Part shown: piece by piece, positions 7,252-15,637 of the stretch
Layout of the letters: every line of letters begins with the position of its first letter
How positions within the stretch are numbered: position 1 is the stretch's first letter
Virus record (IMG/VR): IMGVR_UViG_3300020347_000580
Location: 1-34,465 of that record
Origin: a virus
Length of the DNA: 34,465 nt
Strand: one strand, 5' to 3'
The notes under the pieces: model-generated
Seen by the model: only the letters and a program-made list of their open reading frames with translations
What the model was told of the DNA's origin: nothing
Databases searched by the model: none
Program-made: the position numbers and the translations under genes

Positions 7252-7424
7252 GATATTTCCTCGTTAATTTTTTTAATAGTATCACTTGCCGTAGTAGTGA
7301 AAGTAAAAGGTGCAAATGCATGAATACAACAACAAAAACCAGAAATAATCATTCTAATTCCTATATATGTCGCTTTTTTAAAGTGAGATAAATACGTTAT
7401 ATTATGTTCTTTTAAATGATTCAC
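7248..7424 (-). CDS. Small membrane protein, 58 residues, DUF6356/capsule-associated type
   Basis: This gene is easily missed because it is short and starts with GTG. It fills what would otherwise be a 169-base gap. Its GTG overlaps the KdsA stop (GTGA), and its TGA overlaps the TTG of the cytidylyltransferase (TTGA), so it fits the coupled operon exactly. The protein opens with HLKEHNITYLSHFKKA, then has one hydrophobic segment (about residues 20-41, with CCC and IHAFAPF), then TTTASDTIKK. This pattern, HLKE-N-x-TY-x-x-H then H-A-x-x-PF then T-T-A/G-S-D-T, recalls a small protein family often annotated as capsule biosynthesis protein in aquatic bacteria and phages; that family match is from memory. 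One membrane span is likely. Function is unknown. Confidence 0.75.
   Translation of the reverse strand: MNHLKEHNITYLSHFKKATYIGIRMIISGFCCCIHAFAPFTFTTTASDTIKKINEEIS
7256..7262 (-). promoter_or_regulatory. Ribosome-binding site GAGGAAA for the TTG start at 7251
   Basis: GAGGAAA is four bases before the TTG counted from its end, with its GAGG core seven bases away. The TTG itself overlaps the preceding TGA as TTGA. There is no nearby in-frame ATG that keeps the IPARSGS motif. Confidence 0.7.
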
Positions 7425-8194
7425 TCTACTAAGCTCCCTACGGCCTTTGCTTTATTTATAAGATACTCTAATTTATCTAGATGAATTAAGCATTGGCCGT
7501 CAGAAACAGATGTTTCTGGTACTGGATGCGTTTCAACAAAAACTCCATCATAATTAAAAAGGTCAGCAGAAACAAGATATCTACCCGCTAGCACGGGATC
7601 TCCTTGTGTTCCGTATACAGCCCTTGATCTTTGTGTAGAGTGTGTACAATCCAGTATAACCTTATCATAGTGTTGTTTAAGTTCATCCACTATGCTAAAG
7701 TTTACAAACAAGTCATGATAGCCAAAGTTAGATCCTCTATCGCAAATCCAAGCTTGACAATCTTTATTTGTTTCTTTAATTTTATCTACCGATGCTACTA
7801 CATTATTTGGCCCTAGCCATTGCCCCTTCTTTACATTTATAATTGGAAAATGTTTTGCACACTCTATGATAAGATCTGTTTGCCTAGAGAGAAAAGCTGG
7901 TATTTGAACCATATCAATAACACCCGTCAACTTTTCAACCTGCCAACATTCATGCACATCTGTGGTGAATTTAACATTTGGAAATGCAGAACGTGCTTCT
8001 TGCCATATAGAAACAGCATCATCTAGTCCGGGTCCACGCCCTCCATGAAGAGATGTTCTGTTTGCTTTATCAAAACTAGCCTTCATGTACCAATCATCGC
8101 TGTCGCGCATTATGCTATTTATTCGAGTTAAGCACTCAAAAAACAAGTCTCTATTTTCTATAGAGCAGGGGCCAAGAATCCATACTTTACTCAT
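7421..8194 (-). CDS. kdsA: 3-deoxy-D-manno-octulosonate 8-phosphate synthase, metal-dependent type
   Basis: This 257-residue TIM-barrel enzyme condenses PEP with arabinose-5-phosphate to give KDO-8-phosphate, the first committed step of the LPS inner-core sugar. Signatures are KASFDKANRTS (38-48), RGPGLDD, TTDVHECWQ, QIPAFLSRQTDLI (97-109), NVKKGQW and DRGSNFGYHDL. The four expected metal ligands of the metal-dependent class are present: C10 (LGPCSIE), H185 (DCTHS), E221 (VETHP) and D232 (VSDGQ). The E. coli-type metal-independent enzyme has Asn at the first position. A different aldose phosphate acceptor is possible. Length is close to the family norm (about 260-285). Its ATG overlaps the aldolase stop by 8 bases. 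Confidence 0.93.
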   Translation of the reverse strand: MSKVWILGPCSIENRDLFFECLTRINSIMRDSDDWYMKASFDKANRTSLHGGRGPGLDDAVSIWQEARSAFPNVKFTTDVHECWQVEKLTGVIDMVQIPAFLSRQTDLIIECAKHFPIINVKKGQWLGPNNVVASVDKIKETNKDCQAWICDRGSNFGYHDLFVNFSIVDELKQHYDKVILDCTHSTQRSRAVYGTQGDPVLAGRYLVSADLFNYDGVFVETHPVPETSVSDGQCLIHLDKLEYLINKAKAVGSLVE

Positions 8195-9065
8195 AACTTC
8201 GCACCTCTTTAATTACTGTTGCTAGTTCTAAAAATTCTACGTGGGAGAGTTCCGGCCAAGGCTGTCTATTATAAAAACAAGTAAGGCCCATTTCTTTCAA
8301 AGATGATCTAAGCGCCGAATGCCATCCCATCCTAGAAGTCACATCAAAGAATATTGATTCAACGTCTAGCATTTGCTGCCTATCTTCTTGTGATGACAAA
8401 AACTTGTTTTCCATACTTGGGAATAAATTTCCCAATCCTGCCAAGAAAGAATTTGCACCAGCAGATTCTAAAAACTGAAATCTTCTCATACTACCGCCAG
8501 CAACTATAACATCCAAACCTTCCGGCAGGCTCCTTACAAAATCATAAGACTGCTGAAGACTTGAGTTTTCTTCTTTAATTCCTGCTAAACCCCAAGTAAA
8601 CATAGAAGATATTATTCTAGATGAATATTCATAATCTCCACCTTTACCATTTCTCATCTTGGGTGTATGCAAATATACCTTATCTGTATGATCTGTTACC
8701 GCCTCTAAAAAACTCTCTAATACGCTATCATAGTAATACCTGTCTGGATAAAGAACCATTAGACTTGAGTTTTCATCCAAGTAATCGCCTTTAGCTTGCT
8801 TGATAAACTCAATAGTATGACGTAGAGAAAGCGCAGGAACACCTAATACTTTTTGGCCCTCAAAGCTGGAAACAGCCTTATTAAGTGTGTGAATCTCTTC
8901 TGTACTAAGAAGATTAAATTGAGAAGTGCCTGCCGTTGTCATGACACACTCAGCACCGTTTTGTTTAAGATAATTCAAATAGCTTTTAGTGCTATCTGTT
9001 TCAAGGTCTTCATTTTTATTATAAGAAGGGGGGATTGCTACCACGGGTCTTCTTTTTGCCATCAT
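8187..9065 (-). CDS. Dihydrodipicolinate synthase/N-acetylneuraminate lyase family aldolase
   Basis: This 292-residue TIM-barrel protein belongs to the class I aldolase family that includes DapA, NanA and keto-deoxy-sugar acid aldolases. A GTS motif at residues 46-48 stands where the family binds the pyruvate carboxylate (GTTGE in DapA). Tyrosines sit in LYPDRYYYD, and the Schiff-base lysine is predicted at K164 in AGIKEENSSL. The late GGSMRRFQF and GNLFPS segments match the later barrel strands. With KdsA and a CMP transferase next to it, it may make or trim a 2-keto-3-deoxy sugar acid; this is inference. A role in lysine synthesis is unlikely in a phage. The start has AGGAAAAG upstream of tandem ATGs. 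Confidence 0.75.
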   Translation of the reverse strand: MMAKRRPVVAIPPSYNKNEDLETDSTKSYLNYLKQNGAECVMTTAGTSQFNLLSTEEIHTLNKAVSSFEGQKVLGVPALSLRHTIEFIKQAKGDYLDENSSLMVLYPDRYYYDSVLESFLEAVTDHTDKVYLHTPKMRNGKGGDYEYSSRIISSMFTWGLAGIKEENSSLQQSYDFVRSLPEGLDVIVAGGSMRRFQFLESAGANSFLAGLGNLFPSMENKFLSSQEDRQQMLDVESIFFDVTSRMGWHSALRSSLKEMGLTCFYNRQPWPELSHVEFLELATVIKEVRSYE

Positions 9066-9670
9066 CTTTTCCTTATGTATAAATCAAATATGTCTTCGTA
9101 CAGGTTTATCTTTTTTAATTCGTATCCAGATTGAATTATATCTCTATGAAGCGTTTCTTCGTTATGATAAAACTCATAAGTCATTATATCATACGCTTGG
9201 TACTCTGTAAAGTAACTTTTCTTGTTTGTTAATCTAACCCTTTGTACAAGAATATTATCGGCATTTAGTGCCATCAAATGCCTAAGACATTCGTCTCCAT
9301 TTGGCAAAACGTCACAAATAGCATTGGCTACAACAAAGTCTCCATCGCGTATGTTTTCTGGGCCTAATTCTTGATAGCTTTTGCATACAAAATTTTCTCC
9401 CCAGTTTTCCGTAGCCAAGTCTATAGCGTGTTGTGAATAGTCATATCCTATATAATCAATGTCAAGTTTTTCTGATATAAAACAATAGACACCAGCGCCA
9501 CATCCTACGTCTACAATTCTTTTGGGCGCTAAGTGCCTTGCTATTTCTATAAAGTCAATCCAATGTGGTGGAAATCCGTTTTGTAATTCCTGTTTATTTC
9601 TATCAAGCTGTTGTTTAAAAGCTGATGTAGAGTTTTTCCAAGAGTCTAAATGTTTATAGGTGTTATCCAT
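9062..9670 (-). CDS. SAM-dependent methyltransferase (class I)
   Basis: This 202-residue protein has a clear SAM-binding motif I, RIVDVGCGAGVYCF (51-64), an acidic end of strand 2 (IDYIGYDYS, 71-79), and GDFVVANAICDVLP as motif IV. It lacks any added domain. The acceptor is not evident. Position between a glycosyltransferase and the aldolase suggests O-methylation of a sugar in the same glycan. Its ATG overlaps the glycosyltransferase stop by 8 bases. The N-terminal 45 residues are helical and contain WIDFIEIA, typical of a cap helix in small methyltransferases. Confidence 0.78.
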   Translation of the reverse strand: MDNTYKHLDSWKNSTSAFKQQLDRNKQELQNGFPPHWIDFIEIARHLAPKRIVDVGCGAGVYCFISEKLDIDYIGYDYSQHAIDLATENWGENFVCKSYQELGPENIRDGDFVVANAICDVLPNGDECLRHLMALNADNILVQRVRLTNKKSYFTEYQAYDIMTYEFYHNEETLHRDIIQSGYELKKINLYEDIFDLYIRKR

Positions 9671-10547
9671 TATATTTGCTCAATTGATTGTTGAATTTTT
9701 GTTTTAATTCTTCCATGTTCGCTTTGATAATTTCTGGATGCTCTCCTTCAAAATCTTTGGTACGGCAGACACCTCTATATGATGGTTTAAACTCATGCAC
9801 ACCACGATAACGATCTTCTATTTCATTTTTTTGTTCTTCTTCGCCTAGAACCCAAGGTAGATAGACTTCTTGAAAATAATTATCTATGCAGTTATTTTTA
9901 CTTAAATACTCTTTATAATACTTTAACTTATTAAACACTTGATCTGGGAAGACGTAGGAGTAATGATACATTCTAACACCATACTTTTCCGCAAGCTCAT
10001 TAAAGTTAAGATGCTTTTCAGGCCAAGGGTTGTCAATCTTGTGCGCTATTGTTGGCGGTCTATGTGTTGCCCAATATGAACCGGGATAAACTTTTCTGAT
10101 TCGCATAAATTCTGCACCTTCTTCAAAGCCTCCAAGACACTTGTCAAACCCGCCATAAAATGTTACACTTTTAAATCCTACAGAAGTATATCGTTCTGTT
10201 TCTAGTAAGTTGATGACCTTTTCTATGTCTTTTGGCTTAAATACTTCGTCGCAGTCCAAATTCCAAATGTAATCTGTTTCATCGTCAAGGAATTCCATAT
10301 AGGCATTACATTGATCGTCTTTCTCTAGATATTGAGAGTGGATAATCCTTACTTTGTTATCTGGGTCCGGGAAGTTTTCCAGTATCTCGTTTGTGCCGTC
10401 CGCAGAGGTCGTGTAACCCTGTTGCTGCCAGTATCCGACTGGACCTTCAGCTATAAGAATTTGATGCGCATACGGGTATACGGAAGCCAAGGTTTCTTTT
10501 AAAACCTGATCGCCATTTAAAACAATCATACCAAAAGTTATTTTCAT
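9663..10547 (-). CDS. Family 2-like glycosyltransferase
   Basis: This 294-residue GT-A protein starts with ITFGMIVLNGDQVLKETLASV (3-23), the nucleotide-binding strand and helix of inverting GT2-type enzymes, and has a DCDE motif (98-101, IWNLDCDEVF) for divalent metal and sugar nucleotide. Two long aromatic-rich stretches (about 150-260) form the acceptor side. No membrane span is seen, so it would act in the cytoplasm. Donor and acceptor cannot be inferred. It starts with ATG in an ATGA overlap with the previous gene. The C-terminal 30 residues are charged and may be a helix. Confidence 0.8.
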   Translation of the reverse strand: MKITFGMIVLNGDQVLKETLASVYPYAHQILIAEGPVGYWQQQGYTTSADGTNEILENFPDPDNKVRIIHSQYLEKDDQCNAYMEFLDDETDYIWNLDCDEVFKPKDIEKVINLLETERYTSVGFKSVTFYGGFDKCLGGFEEGAEFMRIRKVYPGSYWATHRPPTIAHKIDNPWPEKHLNFNELAEKYGVRMYHYSYVFPDQVFNKLKYYKEYLSKNNCIDNYFQEVYLPWVLGEEEQKNEIEDRYRGVHEFKPSYRGVCRTKDFEGEHPEIIKANMEELKQKFNNQLSKYNG

Positions 10548-11485
10548 AGCCCGTACCTCTCTTTTGTAGAAATTAATTCGCGCATATAGTTAACATATAC
10601 ATCTGTAACGCCGAAATTGTTATAAATTGGACCCCATTCTCCACCTCTATCAAAAGCAAAGCGTTTGTTTTCATAGTCTGGAGTAAAGTGACTAAAGTGA
10701 TTGAAAACAATATCCTGTTCTAGTTGTTCGCCCTTTTTTAGTACAAACCCGTTAGGATCTCTCCATATAACTTTAGTAGGAGACAAAAACTCAAACATGG
10801 GAAAGTTCCAAGGAGCGCCATTACCAACTTTTCTACAAAGAACTTCTATGTTTTCTTCGCCAAAAAGATCGTCAAACAATTCAAGATACTTTTGATCTCC
10901 GCATGATCCAAATATCTCGGCGTATTCGTTGTCAGAATGTATACAGCAGTTTCTCCAGAAGTTTAAACACTTGCTTCCGGGTTCGTCATTTTTAAAATAA
11001 ATTATCCCTACGTTGTAGTATCCTACATTTGTGGTAGTTTTATCTAGCTTGTTGTGCTTATGGGTAATAATTCCTATACTTTTAGATCCCATAGCATCAA
11101 AAACTTCTTGTACATCTCGATAAAAAAGAATATCAGAATCAACATATAAAACATGAGGTAAATCATAATTACTCATTAGATAGCCAGAAAAGAAAGACGC
11201 TAGCGCCCAGTGAAAGTGACTTTGACCATCACTACTATCTATGGGCCGACTTTCATTATTAGCTTTTAGAGTTTCAAAGTCTGGATCTTCGTAAAGCTCT
11301 TCCATCCTATAGCATTTAAGGTTATCTAACTCCAGAGAACTTAATTCATCATAAGTTTCTTGATTGAGGCAAAGATAGTGTAGTACAAAATCTTTACTAG
11401 TTTTACATAAAGAATCATACAAACACATTCCGTTGATGATATAATTATGGTCACTTAAAGTTACTAGATGTTTAACGTTTGACAT
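10544..11485 (-). CDS. Glycosyltransferase, family 8-like
   Basis: This 313-residue protein resembles retaining GT8-type enzymes. HLVTLSDHNYIINGM (6-20) resembles the family start, HVLYVDSDILFYRDV (111-125) supplies the DxD motif at 116-118, and NVGYYNVGIIYFKN follows, matching the family pattern F-N-S/A-G-V-x-x-x-N. FNHFSHF near the end offers the late histidine seen in this fold. I start it at ATG 11485, which has GGGGAGA at 11494-11500, rather than at a TTG at 11551 that would extend it by 22 residues into the upstream gene. The overlap with the FkbM gene is then 14 bases. Sugar donor is unknown. Confidence 0.8.
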   Translation of the reverse strand: MSNVKHLVTLSDHNYIINGMCLYDSLCKTSKDFVLHYLCLNQETYDELSSLELDNLKCYRMEELYEDPDFETLKANNESRPIDSSDGQSHFHWALASFFSGYLMSNYDLPHVLYVDSDILFYRDVQEVFDAMGSKSIGIITHKHNKLDKTTTNVGYYNVGIIYFKNDEPGSKCLNFWRNCCIHSDNEYAEIFGSCGDQKYLELFDDLFGEENIEVLCRKVGNGAPWNFPMFEFLSPTKVIWRDPNGFVLKKGEQLEQDIVFNHFSHFTPDYENKRFAFDRGGEWGPIYNNFGVTDVYVNYMRELISTKERYGL

Positions 11486-12113
11486 AAAGCGCGTCTCCCC
11501 AGCTTTCTGATTGCCATTCAACTGCAAGTCTTTTAAATCCAAATTCCTCAAGATACGAGTCTATTTCCTCAATCATAGGACAGCCTTCGTACACTTCGTC
11601 TCTGTTTACTTCTGCTATGACAAGCTGTATATTATTAAGCTTGTCGCCCATGCCTTTAAGAACTTCTAGCTCGTAACCCTGAACGTCTACGTTCAATAAG
11701 TTGTGTTCACTTATATCGAGTTGGTTTTCTTCTACGAATTTATCAAATTTTTTTACGTTGATAGATTCTTTTGAAGGAAATGTAACTTCTGGATGTTCTG
11801 TAAGATGTTTCTTAGGTGCTAAGATAGAGCTAGAAGCTCCTGCGCCGTTAGACACGCCGCCTTCTCTGTCAGAGATAAACATGCCTACCACATCTTCTTC
11901 TGACCCTAATGCTACATTAAAGACTTTTTCTTTAATGATGCACTTAGAATTTACAATATCAAAAAGTTTCTTCTGGGGTTCAAACAATATTGTATTTGTC
12001 AACCCTAGCGCTCTGTATTGGGATAGCTCTTCGCCTAAAAAAGCGCCCACATGAATCGCGCCTGTAATTTTTACACCTGTGTGTTGTTCAATAGCATTTA
12101 GATCAAATATCAT
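11472..12113 (-). CDS. FkbM-family methyltransferase
   Basis: This 213-residue SAM-dependent O-methyltransferase shows the FkbM pattern. IHVGAFLGEELSQYRALG (20-37) is motif I, ILFEPQ (about 42-47) ends the second strand, FNVALGSEE follows, and LLNVDVQGYELEVLKGMG (about 138-155) is the diagnostic FkbM block with D and E residues. FkbM proteins commonly methylate sugars in O-antigen and capsule clusters. The N-terminal part is intact and the length is normal. The ATG overlaps the preceding stop (ATGA). The acceptor glycan is presumably the one assembled by the surrounding glycosyltransferases, which is inference from position. Confidence 0.87.
   Translation of the reverse strand: MIFDLNAIEQHTGVKITGAIHVGAFLGEELSQYRALGLTNTILFEPQKKLFDIVNSKCIIKEKVFNVALGSEEDVVGMFISDREGGVSNGAGASSSILAPKKHLTEHPEVTFPSKESINVKKFDKFVEENQLDISEHNLLNVDVQGYELEVLKGMGDKLNNIQLVIAEVNRDEVYEGCPMIEEIDSYLEEFGFKRLAVEWQSESWGDALYVKR
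11494..11500 (-). promoter_or_regulatory. Ribosome-binding site GGGGAGA for the GT8-like gene
   Basis: GGGGAGA is eight bases before ATG 11485 and within the FkbM gene's last codons. It decides the start over the upstream TTG at 11551. Confidence 0.7.
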
Positions 12114-12952
12114 TTTAGTCCTTTTAGTATGTCAATTTCTGTATGTGGACACTTAATATCAGAAAAATCTAGCATATCTAGATCAATTCTACTGCCAGAT
12201 TCATATTTGTCAAGCAAAAACTCTGAACTATAATCATGCACTTCTCCAGATTTATTTTCGTGTGTCTTTTGCACTCTATTGTTGGGGCTATTTACCACAA
12301 CGCTATGCTCTGGAGCCATTATAAAGTTGGGGCCGTTTGTCCAAAATCTTTGTATTGTACTTTCTAAAACGTTTGGAGTATTTCCCCAATTATATCTGGG
12401 TTGTATAAAGCAAAGTTCGTCTATCATGTCTAATATTAAAGGCTTTCTGTAAATATGTCCATCTACAGACAAATCATAAGACCAGTAAGATCCATAGCAA
12501 TGAAAAGTTTTAGGCCAAGCTATCATACCGTTATCAGTCTTCCAACCCTTCTGGCAAGTATCAGGCCCAGTTTGTCCTGCGTGAGATCTTTCTACTATAT
12601 TTAAACCCATTCTTAAAGATAAGCAACTTAAATGTTGATCATTTAAAAAACTATAGTCATTACAGCTAAACTGCCTATAGAATATATCATCATCTGTAAA
12701 GAAACATATAAAGTTATTTTTAGCTCCGGTCACAGCGTGTAAGACATCTTTAAACAACGAGCATGACTGCTGCCAAAACTCTACATCTTGATGTTCTTCT
12801 TGTAGGGTTTCGTGAACTTTATGAAATTGTTCCGAGTTATTATGTATAACAATATTTTGGCTAGAATCTTTAAAGTTTTTCTTTATGCTGTTAAGACATA
12901 AGTCTAACTGAAGTGGTCTATCTTTACTGAATATGATCGAAGTAATCAACAA
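12110..12952 (-). CDS. Putative GT-A glycosyltransferase with DDD motif
   Basis: This 280-residue protein begins with a family 2-like strand (LITSIIFSKDRPLQLDLCLNS) and has CFFTDDDIFYR (83-93) where the DxD metal site is expected. The remainder, rich in Trp, His and Cys (for example GSYWSYDLSVDGHIYRK), is typical of the acceptor half of this fold but does not point to a known specificity. The start appears to be TTG at 12952, with AAGGA about nine bases upstream, inside the last 29 bases of the GDP-fucose synthase gene. The second TTG, one codon later, cannot be excluded. It may use the GDP-fucose formed by the gene in front, but that is only positional inference. Confidence 0.65.
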   Translation of the reverse strand: MLITSIIFSKDRPLQLDLCLNSIKKNFKDSSQNIVIHNNSEQFHKVHETLQEEHQDVEFWQQSCSLFKDVLHAVTGAKNNFICFFTDDDIFYRQFSCNDYSFLNDQHLSCLSLRMGLNIVERSHAGQTGPDTCQKGWKTDNGMIAWPKTFHCYGSYWSYDLSVDGHIYRKPLILDMIDELCFIQPRYNWGNTPNVLESTIQRFWTNGPNFIMAPEHSVVVNSPNNRVQKTHENKSGEVHDYSSEFLLDKYESGSRIDLDMLDFSDIKCPHTEIDILKGLK

Positions 12953-13889
12953 ACTTTTCCTTGTTTTTGTAGTACCAACTTACTGTATCGTGTAATCCTC
13001 TGTCCAAGCCTGTTTTAGACTCAAATCCCAATACCTTAGTTGCCCTAGATGTGTCTAGACATCTTCTTGGTTGTCCGTCTAGACCGTTTGTATTAAAGCC
13101 TATATACCCCTTATAGTTCATCATACGCCCAATTTTATTAGCTAAATCCTTTATTGTACACTCAGAACCAGTTCCTATGTTTATGGGGTGTGGAGTAGTG
13201 TCTATTTCTACCGCTTTTTTAATGGCTGTCGCACAGTCGTCGATATATAGAAACTCTCTACTGGCTTTTCCCGTACCCCAAAGCTCAACAACATCTTCTT
13301 TGTTATCAATAGCTTTGTCTATCTTTAATATGATAGCAGGAATCACATGACTAATCGCAGGATCAAAATGATCGTGCGGGCCGTACATATTTACAGGTAT
13401 AAGATTCGTGCAGTTAAGACCATATTGAGCGTTGTATGCAATCAACATCTCCATCAGAGCCTTTTTAGCAACTCCGTAAGGCGCGTTTGTTTCTTCAGGA
13501 TAGCCATTCCAAATATTGTCTTCTTTGAAAGGGACGGGCGTAAATTTAGGATAAGCACAGACAGTGCCGACCATTACAAACTTTTGAAGTTTACCGTACT
13601 TTCTGGCTGTTTCTATGAGATTCATACCCATAACCAAGTTTTCATACATAAACAAGCCCGGATTATCTTTGTTTGCACCGATACCGCCAACTCTAGCAGC
13701 TAGGTGTACAATCACATCTGGCTCATGCTCTTTGTATAAATAGTCAACTTGTTTTTGGTTTGTTAAATCGTACTCTCTTCTACCGCCAAGAGACACAACA
13801 TCATAGAACAAATTGTCTTTTAGGGTTTTGTTTACAGCTTTACCAAGAAAGCCGCTACCACCTGTAATAATAACTTTACTTTTGCTCAT
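12924..13889 (-). CDS. fcl: GDP-L-fucose synthase (GDP-4-keto-6-deoxymannose epimerase/reductase)
   Basis: This 321-residue short-chain dehydrogenase converts GDP-4-keto-6-deoxymannose to GDP-L-fucose with NADPH. It carries ITGGSGFLGKAV (8-19), AARVGGIGANKDNP (65-78), VGTVCAYPK (107-115) with T109 and C111, and the catalytic Y138-x-x-x-K142 in APYGVAKKA, followed by NLIPVNMYGPHDHFDP. All are hallmarks of this enzyme and the length is normal. GDP-mannose 4,6-dehydratase, which would supply the substrate, is not in this window, so it must be elsewhere in the genome or come from the host. The ATG overlaps the preceding gene by 14 bases. Confidence 0.92.
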   Translation of the reverse strand: MSKSKVIITGGSGFLGKAVNKTLKDNLFYDVVSLGGRREYDLTNQKQVDYLYKEHEPDVIVHLAARVGGIGANKDNPGLFMYENLVMGMNLIETARKYGKLQKFVMVGTVCAYPKFTPVPFKEDNIWNGYPEETNAPYGVAKKALMEMLIAYNAQYGLNCTNLIPVNMYGPHDHFDPAISHVIPAIILKIDKAIDNKEDVVELWGTGKASREFLYIDDCATAIKKAVEIDTTPHPINIGTGSECTIKDLANKIGRMMNYKGYIGFNTNGLDGQPRRCLDTSRATKVLGFESKTGLDRGLHDTVSWYYKNKEKFVDYFDHIQ

Positions 13890-14928
13890 TTAACGCATCC
13901 TTATAAGCTTTCAAAATACCAAAAGACAAATCTTCATAACCAAACTCTTTCATAATTGTTGCAATCCTATGAAAGCCTGTGTGGTTTTCGGAAACAAGCT
14001 TTTGCCCCTTGTACATAATTTCAGGCATGGATAACCTGCCCTCGTCCGTATTTAAATAGTGTTCAATTTTATCTCTAAAATCATTTGGAGAATCCGCAAT
14101 TACAATACCATCACCAAACATCTTGTATGCTTCTACATTATCACTAATACAGAAGCCACCCGCATACAGAATTTTAAATATTCTTTCATTTACATCTATG
14201 CCATATACCTGCGCGTGAGGCTCGCTTAGATTTGGACATATCTTAGCAGAAACAAATAAGTTTTTTACATCTTGGTCATCTATCAGGCCACAGTATTGAT
14301 TTACGCCCCAAGGTTGGTTGCCAAATATTTTTACATTGTAGCGATCAAGTGGATGTAGCAGTGGAGTAAGATAGCGGTCAATCACCTGACCCTTGTAGGG
14401 CCAGTAACCGCCCACAAAACCAATATCACATGTTAGCTTTGGATCGACCTGAGCGCCGCTGTAGACTGCTGTATCCGCACACATCATTAACGATACGGGT
14501 TTGATCCCGATGGTTTCAAAATAGTTATGAGTTCTTTTAATGTCGTCATCACTATAATGAATATGTACAAAGTCTGGTTTTCCTGTTTCGTCTTTAAGTT
14601 TTTTGAGTAATTCTTTTTCTTTTTTGGAGCAGAATAGAATGTTGTATTTTGATTTATCTACTTCCTTTTCTTGATCGCCCCAATCTCCAGCACGTAGACC
14701 AACTTTTAGGTGCGGCCTTTCATATATACATTTTATTAAAGCTTCGTCTAGGTTGTAGGATTGACCTAAAAACAAGTCTGGCTCAAAAGTGTCAAATATA
14801 TCAAACGCCGGAACTGTTTTGCAGTCCCATAGCATAACTTGATGTCCTGTGGCTAAAAAAGCATTAGCCCAAGCCATTCTTTGAAAATAGTGAGCGTGAC
14901 CACCATCACTAGAAATTAAAATTTTCAT
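13876..14928 (-). CDS. GT-B glycosyltransferase, CgeB/group 1-like
   Basis: This 350-residue protein has a two-Rossmann GT-B look. The start is KILISSDGGHAHYFQRMAWA (2-21), a first-domain substrate loop. CDIGFVGGYWPYKG (about 167-180) begins the second domain, and NERIFKILYAGGFCISDN (about 248-265) is the donor-binding region found in CgeB-type and other spore/maturation glycosyltransferases. No DxD is expected in this fold. There is no signal peptide or membrane span. Sugar specificity is unknown. It overlaps the upstream nucleotidyltransferase by 20 bases and the fucose synthase by 14, so it is embedded in the coupled operon. Confidence 0.75.
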   Translation of the reverse strand: MKILISSDGGHAHYFQRMAWANAFLATGHQVMLWDCKTVPAFDIFDTFEPDLFLGQSYNLDEALIKCIYERPHLKVGLRAGDWGDQEKEVDKSKYNILFCSKKEKELLKKLKDETGKPDFVHIHYSDDDIKRTHNYFETIGIKPVSLMMCADTAVYSGAQVDPKLTCDIGFVGGYWPYKGQVIDRYLTPLLHPLDRYNVKIFGNQPWGVNQYCGLIDDQDVKNLFVSAKICPNLSEPHAQVYGIDVNERIFKILYAGGFCISDNVEAYKMFGDGIVIADSPNDFRDKIEHYLNTDEGRLSMPEIMYKGQKLVSENHTGFHRIATIMKEFGYEDLSFGILKAYKDALNEQK

Positions 14929-15637
14929 TCTTTAAATCCTTTATACAATCTATCTCTATTATCGACATGTCTTTTGGTTCGTAGCATTCAAAATTAGCAC
15001 CCATAGAAATCATCTTATTTATTATTTCAAATGATAGAAGTTTCTTTTGACTTCCGTGAAGTTTCTGCAATATACTTCTTAGTATTTTTAACTCTTTACC
15101 AGTAACAAATGCTATTTGACACCACTTAGTAGGAAGTCCGTAAGACAATACTGTAGCTTTATTATTTTGTATCGTCACCCCTATTTCTTTTGGCTTCATC
15201 ATATCTTTATTGTCTACCAGCAGAAAGGACTTTTTGTAATTTAGATTTAAAAAAACCTTTTCATTAAAATATAGATCTCCATGAAAAAATAATATGTTTT
15301 TTTTGTTGGTATTATTTACCGCCAATCTAAGACTTTCTGAATTATTTGTTTCGTAATATATTTGGTTTTCTACCACTCTTAATTTACCAGATATTTTTTT
15401 AATTATCTTTTCTATATTGTATCCAAAAACGCCCACTATTTCCTGATTGTTTATATTGCTATTGATAATATCAATTTGATGCTCTATTAACGATTTAGAT
15501 CCTATCTTTATTAAGCTTCGTGGTTCATTTGATTTTATTCTACTTCCAACTCCCGCAGATAATATAATAACTGTCATATCATTCTTATTATTTTCAGCAT
15601 TTATAGAGGCTGTGATCTGTCTAGTAAATCTACCCAC
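14909..15637 (-). CDS. Sugar nucleotidyltransferase (NTP_transferase family), AT-rich
   Basis: This protein resembles small sugar-1-phosphate or phosphocholine nucleotidyltransferases. VIILSAGVGSRIKSNEPRSL is the nucleotide-binding loop and KIGSKSLIEHQI the following segment. ILFFHGDLYFNEKVF holds the metal-binding Asp. Two starts are possible: GTG at 15637, overlapping the preceding TAG by one base, gives 242 residues, and ATG at 15577 gives 222 and places the conserved loop at the usual N-terminal position. The shorter form is more natural for the fold, but neither has a strong Shine-Dalgarno sequence. The protein is noticeably richer in Asn, Lys and Ile than its neighbours, which hints at a separate origin. 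Confidence 0.68.
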   Translation of the reverse strand: MGRFTRQITASINAENNKNDMTVIILSAGVGSRIKSNEPRSLIKIGSKSLIEHQIDIINSNINNQEIVGVFGYNIEKIIKKISGKLRVVENQIYYETNNSESLRLAVNNTNKKNILFFHGDLYFNEKVFLNLNYKKSFLLVDNKDMMKPKEIGVTIQNNKATVLSYGLPTKWCQIAFVTGKELKILRSILQKLHGSQKKLLSFEIINKMISMGANFECYEPKDMSIIEIDCIKDLKNENFNF

